Source of the DNA: Thermococcus camini
GTDB taxonomy: Archaea > Methanobacteriota_B > Thermococci > Thermococcales > Thermococcaceae
Length of the DNA: 64,000 nucleotides
Reading direction: 5' to 3'
Assembly (NCBI RefSeq): GCF_904067545.1
Contig: NZ_LR881183.1
Coordinates: 1,926,277-1,990,276 of the forward strand
Position 1 is the stretch's first letter. The number at the start of each line of letters is the position of its first letter. Shown piece by piece: positions 1-8,785 of the stretch. Made by a program: the position numbers and the translations under genes. The notes under the pieces were generated by a model. It had not been told where the DNA came from. It made no database searches and worked only from the letters and a program-made list of their open reading frames with translations.

Positions 1-2
1 AA

Positions 3-833
3 AACCTCTCAAGGAAGCTCGGGTTCATAGACAGGCTCGAGAAGATGTTGAGCAGCAGGGACGAGTACAAGAGCAGGGACATAGCCGAGCTTCTGACCGA
101 GCAGATGGGCAGGTATCCATACTGCGCCCTTCTCCTGGACGAGCTTGAGAACATGGGGAGCGCGAGCGAGAGGGAGAAGATACAGTTTTTCGAGATGCTC
201 AGGCACTTCATCAGCAACATGCCCAAGGGCTGTATCGTTGCATTCGCCTGCGTTCCCGAGGCTTACGATGAGTACACGAAGATATTCCCGGCGTTCTTCA
301 TGCGCCTGCACTACGAGTTCAAGCTCAGACCGATGAGCATAGACGAAGCCTACGAGCTCGTCAAGAAGAGGCTCAACAGGGTGAGGATAAGGGACACTGA
401 TGATCCAATCTACCCCTTCACGGAGGAGGCCATAAAACTCATCCACCAGCTCGGAAAGGGCAATCCCAGGCAGATCCTCCGCCTGCTCCACTACGTCCTG
501 AGCGAAGCCGCGAAGCACAAGTTCGACCCGATAGACGACTACGTGGTGACCACCATACTAGAGGAGCCGAAGAGCCTTGAGGAGTACCTCACTAGGATTC
601 CAAAGGAGTACAAGGACTTAGTTGAAGCCATCGTTTACGAGTTCAACGGTGGGCCGGTGAGCTACATCCAGATAGCCAAGGTCGTCAAGAGGCCGGGAAT
701 ACAGGTCTACGACCAGCTCAACGAGCTCATAAGGCTCGGCTTCCTGGTCGGAGACCCCAAGGGCAACTACAAGGTCCCCGAGTACGTGAGGAAGTTCCTT
801 GAGGAAGGGCAAGCCGAGAACGAGGAAGAGTGA
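3..833 (+). CDS. AAA+ ATPase with C-terminal winged helix (5' partial)
   Basis: The frame is open from the window edge, so the N-terminus and Walker A lie outside. What remains has a Walker B strand (CALLLDELENM), a sensor-like segment (IVAFACVPEAY), a sensor-2/lid region (GNPRQILRLLHYVL) and a C-terminal winged-helix-like domain (VSYIQIAKVVKRPGIQVYDQLNELIRLGFLV). This is the build of archaeal Orc/MoxR-like or STAND-like AAA+ proteins. The substrate cannot be told. It sits 6 nt before the next gene, so the two are probably cotranscribed. Confidence 0.75.
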   Translation, partial: NLSRKLGFIDRLEKMLSSRDEYKSRDIAELLTEQMGRYPYCALLLDELENMGSASEREKIQFFEMLRHFISNMPKGCIVAFACVPEAYDEYTKIFPAFFMRLHYEFKLRPMSIDEAYELVKKRLNRVRIRDTDDPIYPFTEEAIKLIHQLGKGNPRQILRLLHYVLSEAAKHKFDPIDDYVVTTILEEPKSLEEYLTRIPKEYKDLVEAIVYEFNGGPVSYIQIAKVVKRPGIQVYDQLNELIRLGFLVGDPKGNYKVPEYVRKFLEEGQAENEEE

Positions 834-839
834 TGCCCG

Positions 840-1370
840 ATGCCCAACTACGATGTTCACGTGCTCAGCGGGATAGCCAGCTATCCGGTCATCGTCGCCG
901 CCGCGGGACTCGCGGCTGCCCATGGCGCTCCCTTCGCCCTCACAACGATGGCCCTGGTGCTGGGCTACGCGTTTTACGTTCTGGGGAGTGATCTGCCGGA
1001 CATGGACCATCCAAACGCTCTGATACACCGCGGGACGAAGCCGATAGTCAGCGTGGTGGTCGGGGGTGCGGTCTACGTCAACGCCGCGGGGTCGATAAAC
1101 GTCGGGGAGCCATGGCTCAACATGGCCGTTGAATGGGGCATAGCGGTTCTTGCCGCCGTGATAGCGTGGTTCGCCTTCACGTGGATGATGCCGAAGCACA
1201 GGGGAATAGTTCACTCCTTCCTCTTCGCGGCGGTTTATGGGAGCCTGGCGTTCGTTCTGGTCGAGTACGGCCTTAACATGACGACAGGGGAGGGACTCTA
1301 CGTCGGCTTCGCGGCCTTCTGCGGCTATGCCCTTCACCTGCTCCTCGACGGGGAGCTATCACTGCTGTAG
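840..1370 (+). CDS. DUF457/YdjM-type membrane-bound metal-dependent hydrolase
   Basis: A 176-aa membrane protein with four or five hydrophobic segments. Conserved polar motifs sit among them: an N-terminal DVH, LGSDLPDMDHP, KHRGIVHS and GYALHLLLD. These His/Asp motifs define the DUF457 (YdjM) family, usually annotated as metal-dependent hydrolases or phosphatases of the membrane. The substrate in archaea is unknown. It starts 6 nt after the ATPase gene, in the same probable transcript. Confidence 0.7.
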   Translation: MPNYDVHVLSGIASYPVIVAAAGLAAAHGAPFALTTMALVLGYAFYVLGSDLPDMDHPNALIHRGTKPIVSVVVGGAVYVNAAGSINVGEPWLNMAVEWGIAVLAAVIAWFAFTWMMPKHRGIVHSFLFAAVYGSLAFVLVEYGLNMTTGEGLYVGFAAFCGYALHLLLDGELSLL

Positions 1371-1415
1371 AGAAACTCTTTTATTTTCCATCTTCGTATT
1401 TGTCCCGGTGGTTTC

Positions 1416-2261
1416 ATGGAAGGCGGCGGGGTCCTGTTTATCGTCTTCATATTCATCATGCTGGGCATCATACTGATGGACATGGAGAGGGAAGCGAAGG
1501 CAAGGAAGAAGTGCACGGAACTGGCCTCCTCGATGAGGATCGACGGGAGAACCCTCGTACTTCCCGAGAAAACCCGGCTCCTGAGGGGAACCCTGTGGAT
1601 AAGGGGCGAATGGATCGGGGCAAAGCACAGGCACTACTCCGTGCAGCGGGAACTTAGAACCTCAGAGGAGTTCACCTCGGACAGGATAGAGCTGGAGCCA
1701 GAGAAATTCTTCGTCTTCATAGGTGAAAACGACGATGCCTGGGTTGAGCTCCCGGTTTACGTTATCGCGGAGGGGAGGTTCAGGGACGCCCTGATATCCC
1801 CCGTGCTGCCCACGTACAGAATCGAGGCGGGGGAGAACTCCCTGGGAACGTCCCACAACGACGAGTACGCTCACCTGCGGCTGGAGACGGGGAGGGGGAT
1901 GATCTCGGGGAGGCTCTACACCAGCGTCGCGAAGTGCAGGGGAGCCAGGGTGGAGCTGATCCACCCGGAATCGAAGGGAGAGGAGAAGCTAGTGGAGACC
2001 CGGGGAAGCGGGGAGAAGGATTTTGAGAGAAGGTTCTGGGAAAAGCCCCTGATACTGGTGATGGACAGGAACGTCAGCGATCCGCGGAAGCTCCGTGAGG
2101 CCTTCGGAGCGCGGAGGGTTCTGGAGGGACACGGGAAATACAAGGTTCTGCTCACGATGGACGTCCCACTGAAGCAGGACGAACACGCGGGGACGGAACT
2201 CCTGATCGAACCCGCGGAAGGGTTCCCAGAGGGCAGTCCGGAAACTAACGTCGTGGTATGA
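1416..2261 (+). CDS. Uncharacterised membrane-anchored protein
   Basis: The ATG has a GGTGG ribosome-binding site 4 nt upstream and a TATA-like CTTTTATTTT at about 1375, so it has its own promoter. The protein is 281 aa. Residues 5-22 form one hydrophobic anchor; the rest is a soluble, beta-rich charged domain. It resembles the E3-like 'GIDE/BAM' plan (anchor plus exposed domain) only in outline. I recognise no family. The base use is typical of its neighbours. Confidence 0.7.
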   Translation: MEGGGVLFIVFIFIMLGIILMDMEREAKARKKCTELASSMRIDGRTLVLPEKTRLLRGTLWIRGEWIGAKHRHYSVQRELRTSEEFTSDRIELEPEKFFVFIGENDDAWVELPVYVIAEGRFRDALISPVLPTYRIEAGENSLGTSHNDEYAHLRLETGRGMISGRLYTSVAKCRGARVELIHPESKGEEKLVETRGSGEKDFERRFWEKPLILVMDRNVSDPRKLREAFGARRVLEGHGKYKVLLTMDVPLKQDEHAGTELLIEPAEGFPEGSPETNVVV

Positions 2262-2326
2262 ATACCCACCACTGGGCAACAATGCTTTTAAATAGCTCAC
2301 GTTAGAAAAGCCCGGAGGTGGGAGAG

Positions 2327-3316
2327 ATGTTCAGTCTGGGAGGATTCTCACGCGGAGGAGAGTACGAAAACAAGACCTGGGACGTGCTCATTATTGGAGC
2401 GGGACCGGCAGGATTCACCGCGGCGATATACGCGGCGCGCTTCGGCCTTGAAACGCTGATACTCAGCAAGGACCTCGGGGGAAACATGGCACTGACTGAC
2501 CTTATAGAGAACTACCCGGGGTTCATCAAGATAAGCGGTTCAGAGCTTACCAACAGAATGCACGAGCAGGCCAAGAACCTCGGCGTTGATATAGTCTTCG
2601 ACGAGGTCGAGCGCATAGACCCTGCGGAGTGCGCCTACTACGAGGGCCCGTGCAAGTTCGCGGTGAAGACCAAGAACGGCAAGGAGTACAAGGCGAAGAC
2701 CATAATCATAGCCGTCGGTGCCGCGCCGAGAAAGCTCCACGTTCCGGGCGAGGAAGAGCTGACCGGAAGGGGCGTTTCCTACTGCGCGACCTGCGACGGC
2801 CCGCTCTTCAAGGGCAAGAAGGTCATAGTCGTTGGTGGAGGCAACACGGCACTTCAGGAGGCACTCTACCTGAAGAGCATAGGAGTAGACGTTACCCTCG
2901 TCCACAGGCGCGACCAGTTCAGGGCCGACAAGATACTCCAGGACCGCTTTAGGGAAAGCGGCATTCCGACGATACTCAACACCGTCGTGACCGAGATAAT
3001 CGGGGAGAACAAGGTCGAGGCGGTCAAGCTGAAGAACCGCGTGACCGGTGAGGAGACCGAGATGCCCGTTGACGGCGTCTTCATCTTCATCGGCTATGAA
3101 CCTAAAACGGACTTCGTCAAGCACCTCGGAATAACCGACGAGTACGGCTACATCCCGGTGGACATGCATATGCGCACGAAGATGAAGGGAATCTTCGCGG
3201 CAGGCGATATAACCAACGTTTTCAAGCAGATTGCAGTGGCAGTAGGTCAGGGAGCGATAGCCGCCAACTCGGCGAAGGAGCTCATCGACGAGTGGAACTC
3301 AAAGGTCGTGGAGTGA
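2327..3316 (+). CDS. trxB: Thioredoxin reductase (thioredoxin-disulfide reductase)
   Basis: A flavoprotein that passes electrons from NAD(P)H to thioredoxin or glutaredoxin-like proteins. It has an N-terminal FAD dinucleotide fold (GAGPAGFTAAIYAAR), the redox-active CATC pair at about residues 153-156, a second nucleotide-binding motif (GGGNTALQEAL) and the C-terminal FAD motif (GIFAAGDI). Its 329 aa is the usual low-molecular-weight TrxR size. I chose ATG 2327 because GGAGGTG lies 6 nt before it; an in-frame GTG at 2318 lies inside that site. A TATA box (CTTTTAAATAG) is at 2285-2295. Confidence 0.95.
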   Translation: MFSLGGFSRGGEYENKTWDVLIIGAGPAGFTAAIYAARFGLETLILSKDLGGNMALTDLIENYPGFIKISGSELTNRMHEQAKNLGVDIVFDEVERIDPAECAYYEGPCKFAVKTKNGKEYKAKTIIIAVGAAPRKLHVPGEEELTGRGVSYCATCDGPLFKGKKVIVVGGGNTALQEALYLKSIGVDVTLVHRRDQFRADKILQDRFRESGIPTILNTVVTEIIGENKVEAVKLKNRVTGEETEMPVDGVFIFIGYEPKTDFVKHLGITDEYGYIPVDMHMRTKMKGIFAAGDITNVFKQIAVAVGQGAIAANSAKELIDEWNSKVVE

Positions 3317-3350
3317 TTTTCCACACCCCTCGTTTTTTCTCTCGGCGTTT
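3317..3350 (+). terminator. T-rich terminator after trxB
   Basis: Directly after the trxB stop the plus strand carries a run of six T's and then TTTTT a few bases later (CGTTTTTTCTC, CGTTTTTCGG). This is the oligo-T signal used by archaeal RNA polymerase. No strong stem is needed or seen. Confidence 0.45.
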
Positions 3351-3414
3351 TTCGGATTTCCGTTTTGGGAATCGAGGTATTCCCCAATTCTCCCGAAAAT
3401 TCTTCGGTCAAAAA

Positions 3415-3443
3415 TGTTCATCGATGAACACAGACTTATATAG
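3415..3443 (+). promoter_or_regulatory. Perfect palindrome abutting TATA box of the aminotransferase gene
   Basis: TGTTCATCGATGAACA at 3415-3430 is a perfect 16-bp palindrome. The TATA element (ACTTATATAGG) begins 3-4 nt later, so the palindrome covers the BRE/upstream face of the promoter. This is the usual position of an archaeal repressor or activator site. The regulator is not known; Lrp/AsnC-type (feast/famine) proteins bind dyads of this size. Confidence 0.6.
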
Positions 3444-3473
3444 GAGAAGCACAATCTCCCACCGGTGATGCAT

Positions 3474-4811
3474 ATGGTGGTTAGGCCGAACGTTAAGGAA
3501 CTCCCGGGCCCCAAGGGCAAGGAGATTATGGAGAGGAACTTCAAATATCTCGCGACCACGACCCAGGACCCCGAGAACCTTCCCATAGTCATCGACCACG
3601 GAGAGGGAATAAGGGTTTACGACATTGACGGTAACGTCTTCTACGACTTCGCAAGCGGTGTCGGAGTGCTGAACGTCGGACACGCCCACCCGCGCGTCGT
3701 CGAGGCCATAAAGAAGCAGACCGAGAAGTTCACCCACTACTCACTCACTGACTTCTTCTACGAGAACGCGGTTGTACTGGCCGAGAAGCTCGTGGAGCTC
3801 GCCCCAGGAGACTTCGAGAAGAAGGTCGTCTACGGCAACAGCGGCGCCGAGGCCAACGAGGCAGCTATGAAGCTCGTCAAGTACGGAACCGGGAGGAAGC
3901 AGTTCTTAGCCTTCTATCACGCCTTCCACGGCAGAACCCAGGCAGTCCTCAGCCTCACTGCAAGTAAGTGGGTCCAGCAGGATGGCTTCTTCCCGACGAT
4001 GCCCGGCGTCACCCACATCCCCTACCCGAACCCCTACAGAAACCTCTGGGGAATCGACGGTTACGAGGAGCCGGACGAGCTCACCAACCGCATACTCGAC
4101 TTCATTGAGGAGTACGTCTTCAAGCACGTCCCGCCGCACGAGGTAGGTGCTATATTCTTCGAGCCGATACAGGGTGAAGGCGGCTACGTCGTCCCGCCGA
4201 AGGGCTTCTTCAAGGCCCTTAAGAAGTTCGCCGACGAGTACGGAATCCTCCTCGCGGACGATGAGGTCCAGATGGGCATAGGAAGAACCGGAAAGTTCTG
4301 GGCCATCGAGCACTTCGATGTCGCCCCGGATCTCATACAGTTCGGCAAGGCCATAGGCGGCGGCCTCCCGCTCGCAGGTGTCGTCCACAGAAAGGAGGTA
4401 AGCTTCGACAAGCCGGGCAGGCACGCGACCACCTTCGGCGGCAACCCGGTCGCCATAGCGGCAGGAATAGAGGTCGTCGAGATAGTCAAGGAGCTCCTCC
4501 CGCACGTCCAGGAGGTCGGAGACTACCTCCACAAGTACCTCAAGGAGCTTGAGGAGAAGTACGAGGTCATCGGAGATGCCAGAGGTCTCGGATTGGCTCA
4601 GGCCGTCGAGATAGTCAAGAGCAAGGACACCAAGGAGAAGTACCCCGAGCTGAGGGATAGAATCGTCAAGGAATCTGCAAAGCGCGGACTCGTCCTCCTC
4701 GGCTGCGGTGACAACAGCATCCGCTTCATCCCGCCGCTGATCGTCACCAAGGAGGAGATCGACGTCGCCATGGAGATATTCGAGGAGGCCCTCAAGGCTA
4801 CCATCGGGTGA
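3474..4811 (+). CDS. Class-III PLP aminotransferase, probable ornithine omega-aminotransferase
   Basis: Fold-type I PLP enzyme of 445 aa. Motifs seen: the PLP phosphate loop [14 protein letters not shown], the [13 protein letters not shown] segment that binds the pyridine nitrogen, and the Schiff-base lysine in [16 protein letters not shown]. Thermococcales have several close paralogues (4-aminobutyrate-like aminotransferases, broad amino-acid racemases, ornithine aminotransferase). Position right after trxB is where I remember the proline-forming ornithine omega-aminotransferase of T. kodakarensis (TK2101), so I favour that; racemase activity is the alternative. Of three clustered starts (GTG 3465, ATG 3468, ATG 3474), 3474 is best spaced from GGTGA. 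Confidence 0.85.
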   Translation: MVVRPNVKELPGPKGKEIMERNFKYLATTTQDPENLPIVIDHGEGIRVYDIDGNVFYDFASGVGVLNVGHAHPRVVEAIKKQTEKFTHYSLTDFFYENAVVLAEKLVELAPGDFEKKVVYGNSGAEANEAAMKLVKYGTGRKQFLAFYHAFHGRTQAVLSLTASKWVQQDGFFPTMPGVTHIPYPNPYRNLWGIDGYEEPDELTNRILDFIEEYVFKHVPPHEVGAIFFEPIQGEGGYVVPPKGFFKALKKFADEYGILLADDEVQMGIGRTGKFWAIEHFDVAPDLIQFGKAIGGGLPLAGVVHRKEVSFDKPGRHATTFGGNPVAIAAGIEVVEIVKELLPHVQEVGDYLHKYLKELEEKYEVIGDARGLGLAQAVEIVKSKDTKEKYPELRDRIVKESAKRGLVLLGCGDNSIRFIPPLIVTKEEIDVAMEIFEEALKATIG

Positions 4812-5000
4812 TTTTTCCTTTCATATTTCACAATTTAATGGCAAAAGATGCACTGCCTCAGCCTAAAATCTAGCTGTTCTATTCCCTGCTCTATAAGCAC
4901 CATTATACCAATGTAATCAATTAATACTAGTATGAGAGCGAATACTTAAATAAAACATAGATTTATAAATTCGCAAAATCTATACCCTTGTGGTGATATA

Positions 5001-5774
5001 ATGAGCTGGAGGCGTGGAATACTGGTTGGAATACTCGTGCTGGCCGTCCTCGTGGCCGGTTGCCTTGGTGGTAGTACTGAGAAGGCCACCCCCACGAAGG
5101 GTCTCACCGACGTCGGTGGGGCAAACCAGGGAGGGGGCATTGGGGAGGCCACCACAACCAACCCCGGAGAAACTTCAACCGGGCTGAAACCGACCGAGAG
5201 CCCCACCCAGAGCCCCGCTCCGAGCACCAAGACGAGTACGTCGACGAACACAGTCGGGGAAAAGAAATATGAGATCCCCGAATACAACCTCACGATTCCG
5301 ACGAGAATAGGTGCCTTCATCGAGACTGTCAAAGCAGTGTATGTCCCGACCAACGAGACGTACTATCTCACCGGGGGTGCGATCAAGGTCGTGTTCCTGA
5401 AGCCTGATGGTGACGGTCGTCAGACCATATGGCCTCACCCGGAGTTCCACGTCAAGGCAACGAGTCTCACCCCAGGGCTGAAGCTTGTGTTCTCAGGGTG
5501 TAGCGTTGAAGCTATCTCACCATCCGACTACAAGACGAGCGACGAAGTCACCGTCCCGGAGGACAGCAGTGGTTTTGTCTATGTCCACCTGGAGATTCTA
5601 ATAGACCCTCACGAATTCGAGAAGAGGGACGAGTTCGCTTTCAGCATAGAGGTTACGACGATGGACAGGGGTATAACAGTCAAGAAAACATTCGTCCTCC
5701 CGAAGGAGGAGCTAATTATCCTGGATGGTGTCCGTGAATGGAATAAGACAGAGGAGTGCGACAACAGGTGGTGA
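5001..5774 (+). CDS. Lipoprotein, uncharacterised
   Basis: A 257-aa secreted lipoprotein. The signal peptide ends in a lipobox LVAGC, with lipidation expected at Cys 21. A Thr/Ser/Pro/Gly-rich linker (residues ~28-85) follows, then a beta-rich C-terminal domain that may carry one disulfide. Such linkers are typical of surface-tethered Thermococcales lipoproteins. GGTGAT lies 4 nt before the ATG, and ATTTATAAAT at about 4960 is the TATA box. Function unknown. Confidence 0.7.
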   Translation: MSWRRGILVGILVLAVLVAGCLGGSTEKATPTKGLTDVGGANQGGGIGEATTTNPGETSTGLKPTESPTQSPAPSTKTSTSTNTVGEKKYEIPEYNLTIPTRIGAFIETVKAVYVPTNETYYLTGGAIKVVFLKPDGDGRQTIWPHPEFHVKATSLTPGLKLVFSGCSVEAISPSDYKTSDEVTVPEDSSGFVYVHLEILIDPHEFEKRDEFAFSIEVTTMDRGITVKKTFVLPKEELIILDGVREWNKTEECDNRW

Positions 5775-5877
5775 GTCATCCCTTATCTTTTTCCCCACAT
5801 TAGATGGTAATCGTTGTCCATAAATTTTTGCACATATTTATAAATACCAAAAACCCAAAATGTTATGGGGTGGAAAG

Positions 5878-6765
5878 ATGAAGGTTGGAAACCTCTTTGT
5901 GATCATACTCATCATCGGCGTTGTTGTTTCAGCCTCCGGATGCACCAGCACCGGCGTTACCAAAGTTCACACCTATGAGTCTTACAGCCAGGATACCAAC
6001 ACCCAGGAGCTGGACGACGGCTACGAGGGAGTTGCCTACGCCCCGGCTGGCTCCAACCAGACCTGCGTCCTGAAGAGCGACCCCGACTGGAAGGAGAAGG
6101 TTGATGCGTTCCTCAACGGCACGACCGCCCTCGAGGACGATGAGTTTTCGAGTAGCCACATCAGGGTCGAGCTTATGAACGGTCTCAAGACCCCCATCGT
6201 CGTAATAGCAGACCACCAAGAGGGCATATACAACCGTTTCGTTTCCCCAGCGATTGCGGTCTTCAGCGACTTCGGGGTGAACCCCCTCGGCGACAAGACT
6301 GGAGAGGTCGACGTCCTCGTGGTGGCTCACGGACTCAACGGCAGGCTTCACAGGGTCTTCCACCCCAAGGTCGGGATAATGCCCTACAACAGCTCCGACA
6401 ACAGCATAAACGACCTGATAATATACGCCGACCTCTCGTTTGTCGATGGCCTCGTAGACGTCCCGCAATACTTCGGTATGCAGGACGACTGGGTCAGGAA
6501 CCCCGACTTCCTCACCCTCGAGTATTACTTCAAGTTCTACGACAACAAATACCGCAGGTGGGTCTACTATAAGGTCACGGTCGTCCCATACGTCATCAGC
6601 TACAACTTTGTGAAGAGGTATTATGTCAAGCCCCTCGGCAACAATGCCGTCCTCGGCCTCCTTCCGGGCGATATGAGGGACACTGCAGAGATGTATCTCG
6701 CCAGTTTCGTCGGGAGCGCCGCCGTCAGCACCACTCCAGAGCTCGCACTCGCCTCCTGTGGGTGA
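5878..6765 (+). CDS. Lipoprotein, uncharacterised
   Basis: I start it at ATG 5878, just after the GGGGTGG ribosome-binding site, not at the upstream ATG 5860. The first 25 residues are a lipoprotein signal (…VVVSASGC). The mature ~270-aa part has no repeat or membrane segment. It contains a stretch about a 'VDVLVVAHGLNG' strand and many aromatic residues near the C-terminus. TATA (CATATTTATAAATA) is at 5831-5845. I recognise no family; it is likely surface-exposed on the membrane. Confidence 0.65.
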   Translation: MKVGNLFVIILIIGVVVSASGCTSTGVTKVHTYESYSQDTNTQELDDGYEGVAYAPAGSNQTCVLKSDPDWKEKVDAFLNGTTALEDDEFSSSHIRVELMNGLKTPIVVIADHQEGIYNRFVSPAIAVFSDFGVNPLGDKTGEVDVLVVAHGLNGRLHRVFHPKVGIMPYNSSDNSINDLIIYADLSFVDGLVDVPQYFGMQDDWVRNPDFLTLEYYFKFYDNKYRRWVYYKVTVVPYVISYNFVKRYYVKPLGNNAVLGLLPGDMRDTAEMYLASFVGSAAVSTTPELALASCG

Positions 6766-6966
6766 AGCACCGGTCTTAAACTCTTCCACCCCTATTCTCT
6801 TTGGGTTGGTTTTTGAGGAGAAAAGCCCAGATGGTCTTCGTTGGAATAGCTTTCGTCGTCACGGCCATAGGATAATTCTAAATTCAACAGACAGAGCCCA
6901 ACCCGAGTTTTGTAGAAACACTTCGACGATGAACATCCATACTTCGAGAAAAGTCAAAAGAGATCC

Positions 6967-7599
6967 TCATAGTGAGTCCAGAAAACCCTGAAGCCAGGCG
7001 ATGGCCTCCACGACCTGCCTCTTCACAAAAGTCGGGAAGTCGACCTTTATGTGTTCTTTATTCACCACGAGTTTTTCCCAGTATGTGTGGTTAAAGACGT
7101 CGGTGCAGTTGTTATATGTGATTGTGACGTGTGGAGTATTCATTCTGACAACAAGGACAGCGTCGTCGAGGGAATGGATGGTGTACACCTTGATGACCAT
7201 CCGAGTGCTCGTGTTCACACGAACACCTAGTCCATACTTCTCAATAGGGATTGTCATCCACCATATATTGACGTTCTTGTCGTCCTTGGGTGGCCTGTAT
7301 ATATCCTCCGAGATGAGCCTCAAAATGGTGCCGTTGATGACCCGTATTTCCAGAGTGTCGCCACTCCCGTTCACCAGATACCTTGAGAGTTCGAGATAGA
7401 TGTCCCTCTCGTTGGTGGCGTTAACCCCTATTATATGCGGGATTGCCCTGTCCCTGGAGCACTTAAAATCGCGTTTGAGCCAATAATTCCAGTCGGGGTA
7501 GCCTCTTTTCTTATATGGGACGTAGGCGAACTGGTAGTCGAGGGCAATCAGTATGGCTACCAGGATGAGAACTATGAATGTTTTCTTCTTCCATCCCAT
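6967..7599 (-). CDS. Uncharacterised membrane-anchored protein
   Basis: A 210-aa protein with one N-terminal hydrophobic anchor (FIVLILVAILIALDYQF) and an extracytoplasmic beta-rich domain with several N-glycosylation sequons (NAT, NGS, NGT, NTS, NCT, NHT). ATG 7599 follows GGGGTGG by 5 nt; an upstream GTG at 7608 overlaps that site. It is flanked by degraded sequence on both sides. No function can be assigned. Confidence 0.55.
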   Translation of the reverse strand: MGWKKKTFIVLILVAILIALDYQFAYVPYKKRGYPDWNYWLKRDFKCSRDRAIPHIIGVNATNERDIYLELSRYLVNGSGDTLEIRVINGTILRLISEDIYRPPKDDKNVNIWWMTIPIEKYGLGVRVNTSTRMVIKVYTIHSLDDAVLVVRMNTPHVTITYNNCTDVFNHTYWEKLVVNKEHIKVDFPTFVKRQVVEAIAWLQGFLDSL

Positions 7600-7699
7600 C
7601 AATTCCACCCCAGAAAAAGTTAGGTTTTCAGGTTTTATAAAACGTTGGGGCGGAAATTAGCTCCGATTAATACTCGGGGGAGAAAAGGAAGAGAGGGAA

Positions 7700-7831
7700 T
7701 CAGCTACCGAAGACGACGTCCTCGACTGTTATCCTGTTGCTGTCGTTCGGGTCGGTGAGCATATCGACGTCGCTTATGCCGTAGGCACCGAGGTCATCGG
7801 CCCATATGAAAAGCCATTCTTTGTCACACAC
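7700..7831 (-). pseudogene. Gene remnant: isolated coding-like 3' end
   Basis: A short open stretch on the minus strand ends in TGA at 7702-7700 and has an in-frame stop just upstream (7834-7832). It reads about 43 residues with strongly coding-like composition (…WADDLGAYGISDVDMLTDP…VEDVVFGS). There is no start or ribosome-binding site. It looks like the C-terminal end of a lost secreted or surface protein. It lies between two intact genes in a 300-bp gap otherwise without genes. Confidence 0.45.
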
Positions 7832-7904
7832 TCAAGATACACAGAGATACCACCAATACCACAAGTTTTTAAAGTTATAACTTGAGATATCCCCGGTGGT
7901 TAAG

Positions 7905-8504
7905 ATGACCGAGCTGACCGAGATGCTCAAACCGTACGGACCGTACGTCCTCGCCGCGGTCACGCTGCTCTACGTCGCGTACCTCTTTATGAACAGGAAG
8001 AAGTTCAGGAGCGCGAGCGTCCTCGCCCTCTCCGCCGTGATGGCCGCGGTGGTGGGCGTCACCACGGCGTTCATAACGATAGCTACCCCCGCGACCGGCG
8101 GCTACCTCAACCTCGGCGACACCATGGTCATGTTCTCGGCAATGGTCTTCGGCCCAGTAATCGGCGTCTTCGCCGGCGGCGTTGGTTCGGCCCTGGGCGA
8201 CATAATAGCCGGCTACCCGGGATGGGCGCCGATAACGCTCGTAGTCAAGGGACTTGAGGGCCTGGCAGTCGGCTACATCGCCAGGAGAAGCGACAACGTT
8301 TCAACCCTGGTGATAGCCGGCCTCGTCGGCGGAATAATAATGGTCTCGGGCTACTTCGCCTTCGAGGTTTACATGTTCGGCGTTCCCGCTGCCGCCACGG
8401 AGGTCCCGGGGAACATGCTCCAGGCAGTCACGGGCGTTATCGTGGGTACGGTCCTTGCAAGGGCAATAAAGAAGAGATATCCAGAGATAGAGGACCTCCT
8501 CTAA
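7905..8504 (+). CDS. ECF transporter S component
   Basis: A 199-aa integral membrane protein with five or six hydrophobic helices. The ATPATGGYLNLGDTMVMFSAMVFGPVIGVFAGG stretch (split here by eye) carries the NLGD motif and glycine pattern of substrate-binding S components of energy-coupling-factor vitamin transporters. It would use a shared A/A'/T module coded elsewhere. ATG 7905 follows GGTGG; TATA (TTTTTAAAGTTAT) is near 7865. The substrate is unknown. Its 3' end overlaps the convergent encapsulin-like gene by 4 bp. Confidence 0.8.
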   Translation: MTELTEMLKPYGPYVLAAVTLLYVAYLFMNRKKFRSASVLALSAVMAAVVGVTTAFITIATPATGGYLNLGDTMVMFSAMVFGPVIGVFAGGVGSALGDIIAGYPGWAPITLVVKGLEGLAVGYIARRSDNVSTLVIAGLVGGIIMVSGYFAFEVYMFGVPAAATEVPGNMLQAVTGVIVGTVLARAIKKRYPEIEDLL

Positions 8505-8785
8505 ACGTCCAGTTTCCTTATTTCTTCCCACATCTCGTTCTCGACTAACAGGGGCTCAACTGAGATTCTCCTCGAGGCGCGCTTCACCTGGCCGAGGTAG
8601 CTGGAGTCCGCGACCACCGCGTCGTAGCCCAGTTCTTCTATTTTGTATATCTTGAACCTGCACTCGCGCAGCTGCTCAACCGCGTACTCTATGAACTTGG
8701 GGCCAACGAGGAGTATGTCCGGCTCGAGGCCCTCATCGCGGAGCTCCCGGATGGCCTTGTTCAGGAGGTCGCGTACCTCCTTCAT
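8501..8785 (-). CDS. A-domain (family 4) encapsulin-like protein
   Basis: A 94-aa protein. Its pattern matches the A-domain of the HK97 phage capsid/encapsulin fold: an N-terminal helix ([20 protein letters not shown]), the strand-turn [16 protein letters not shown], a [21 protein letters not shown] segment, and a final [16 protein letters not shown]. It resembles P. furiosus PF0899 (PDB 2PK8 as I remember it), the prototype of family-4 encapsulins. The ATG overlaps the stop of deoC (8785-8782), so the two are translationally coupled; the upstream enzyme is the expected cargo or partner. Before the encapsulin link such genes were called conserved hypothetical. Confidence 0.6.
   Translation of the reverse strand: MKEVRDLLNKAIRELRDEGLEPDILLVGPKFIEYAVEQLRECRFKIYKIEELGYDAVVADSSYLGQVKRASRRISVEPLLVENEMWEEIRKLDV

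Noticed and set aside
618-1337. A 239-aa minus-strand frame
   Set aside because: It is antisense to the ATPase and DUF457 genes, without motifs or start signals.
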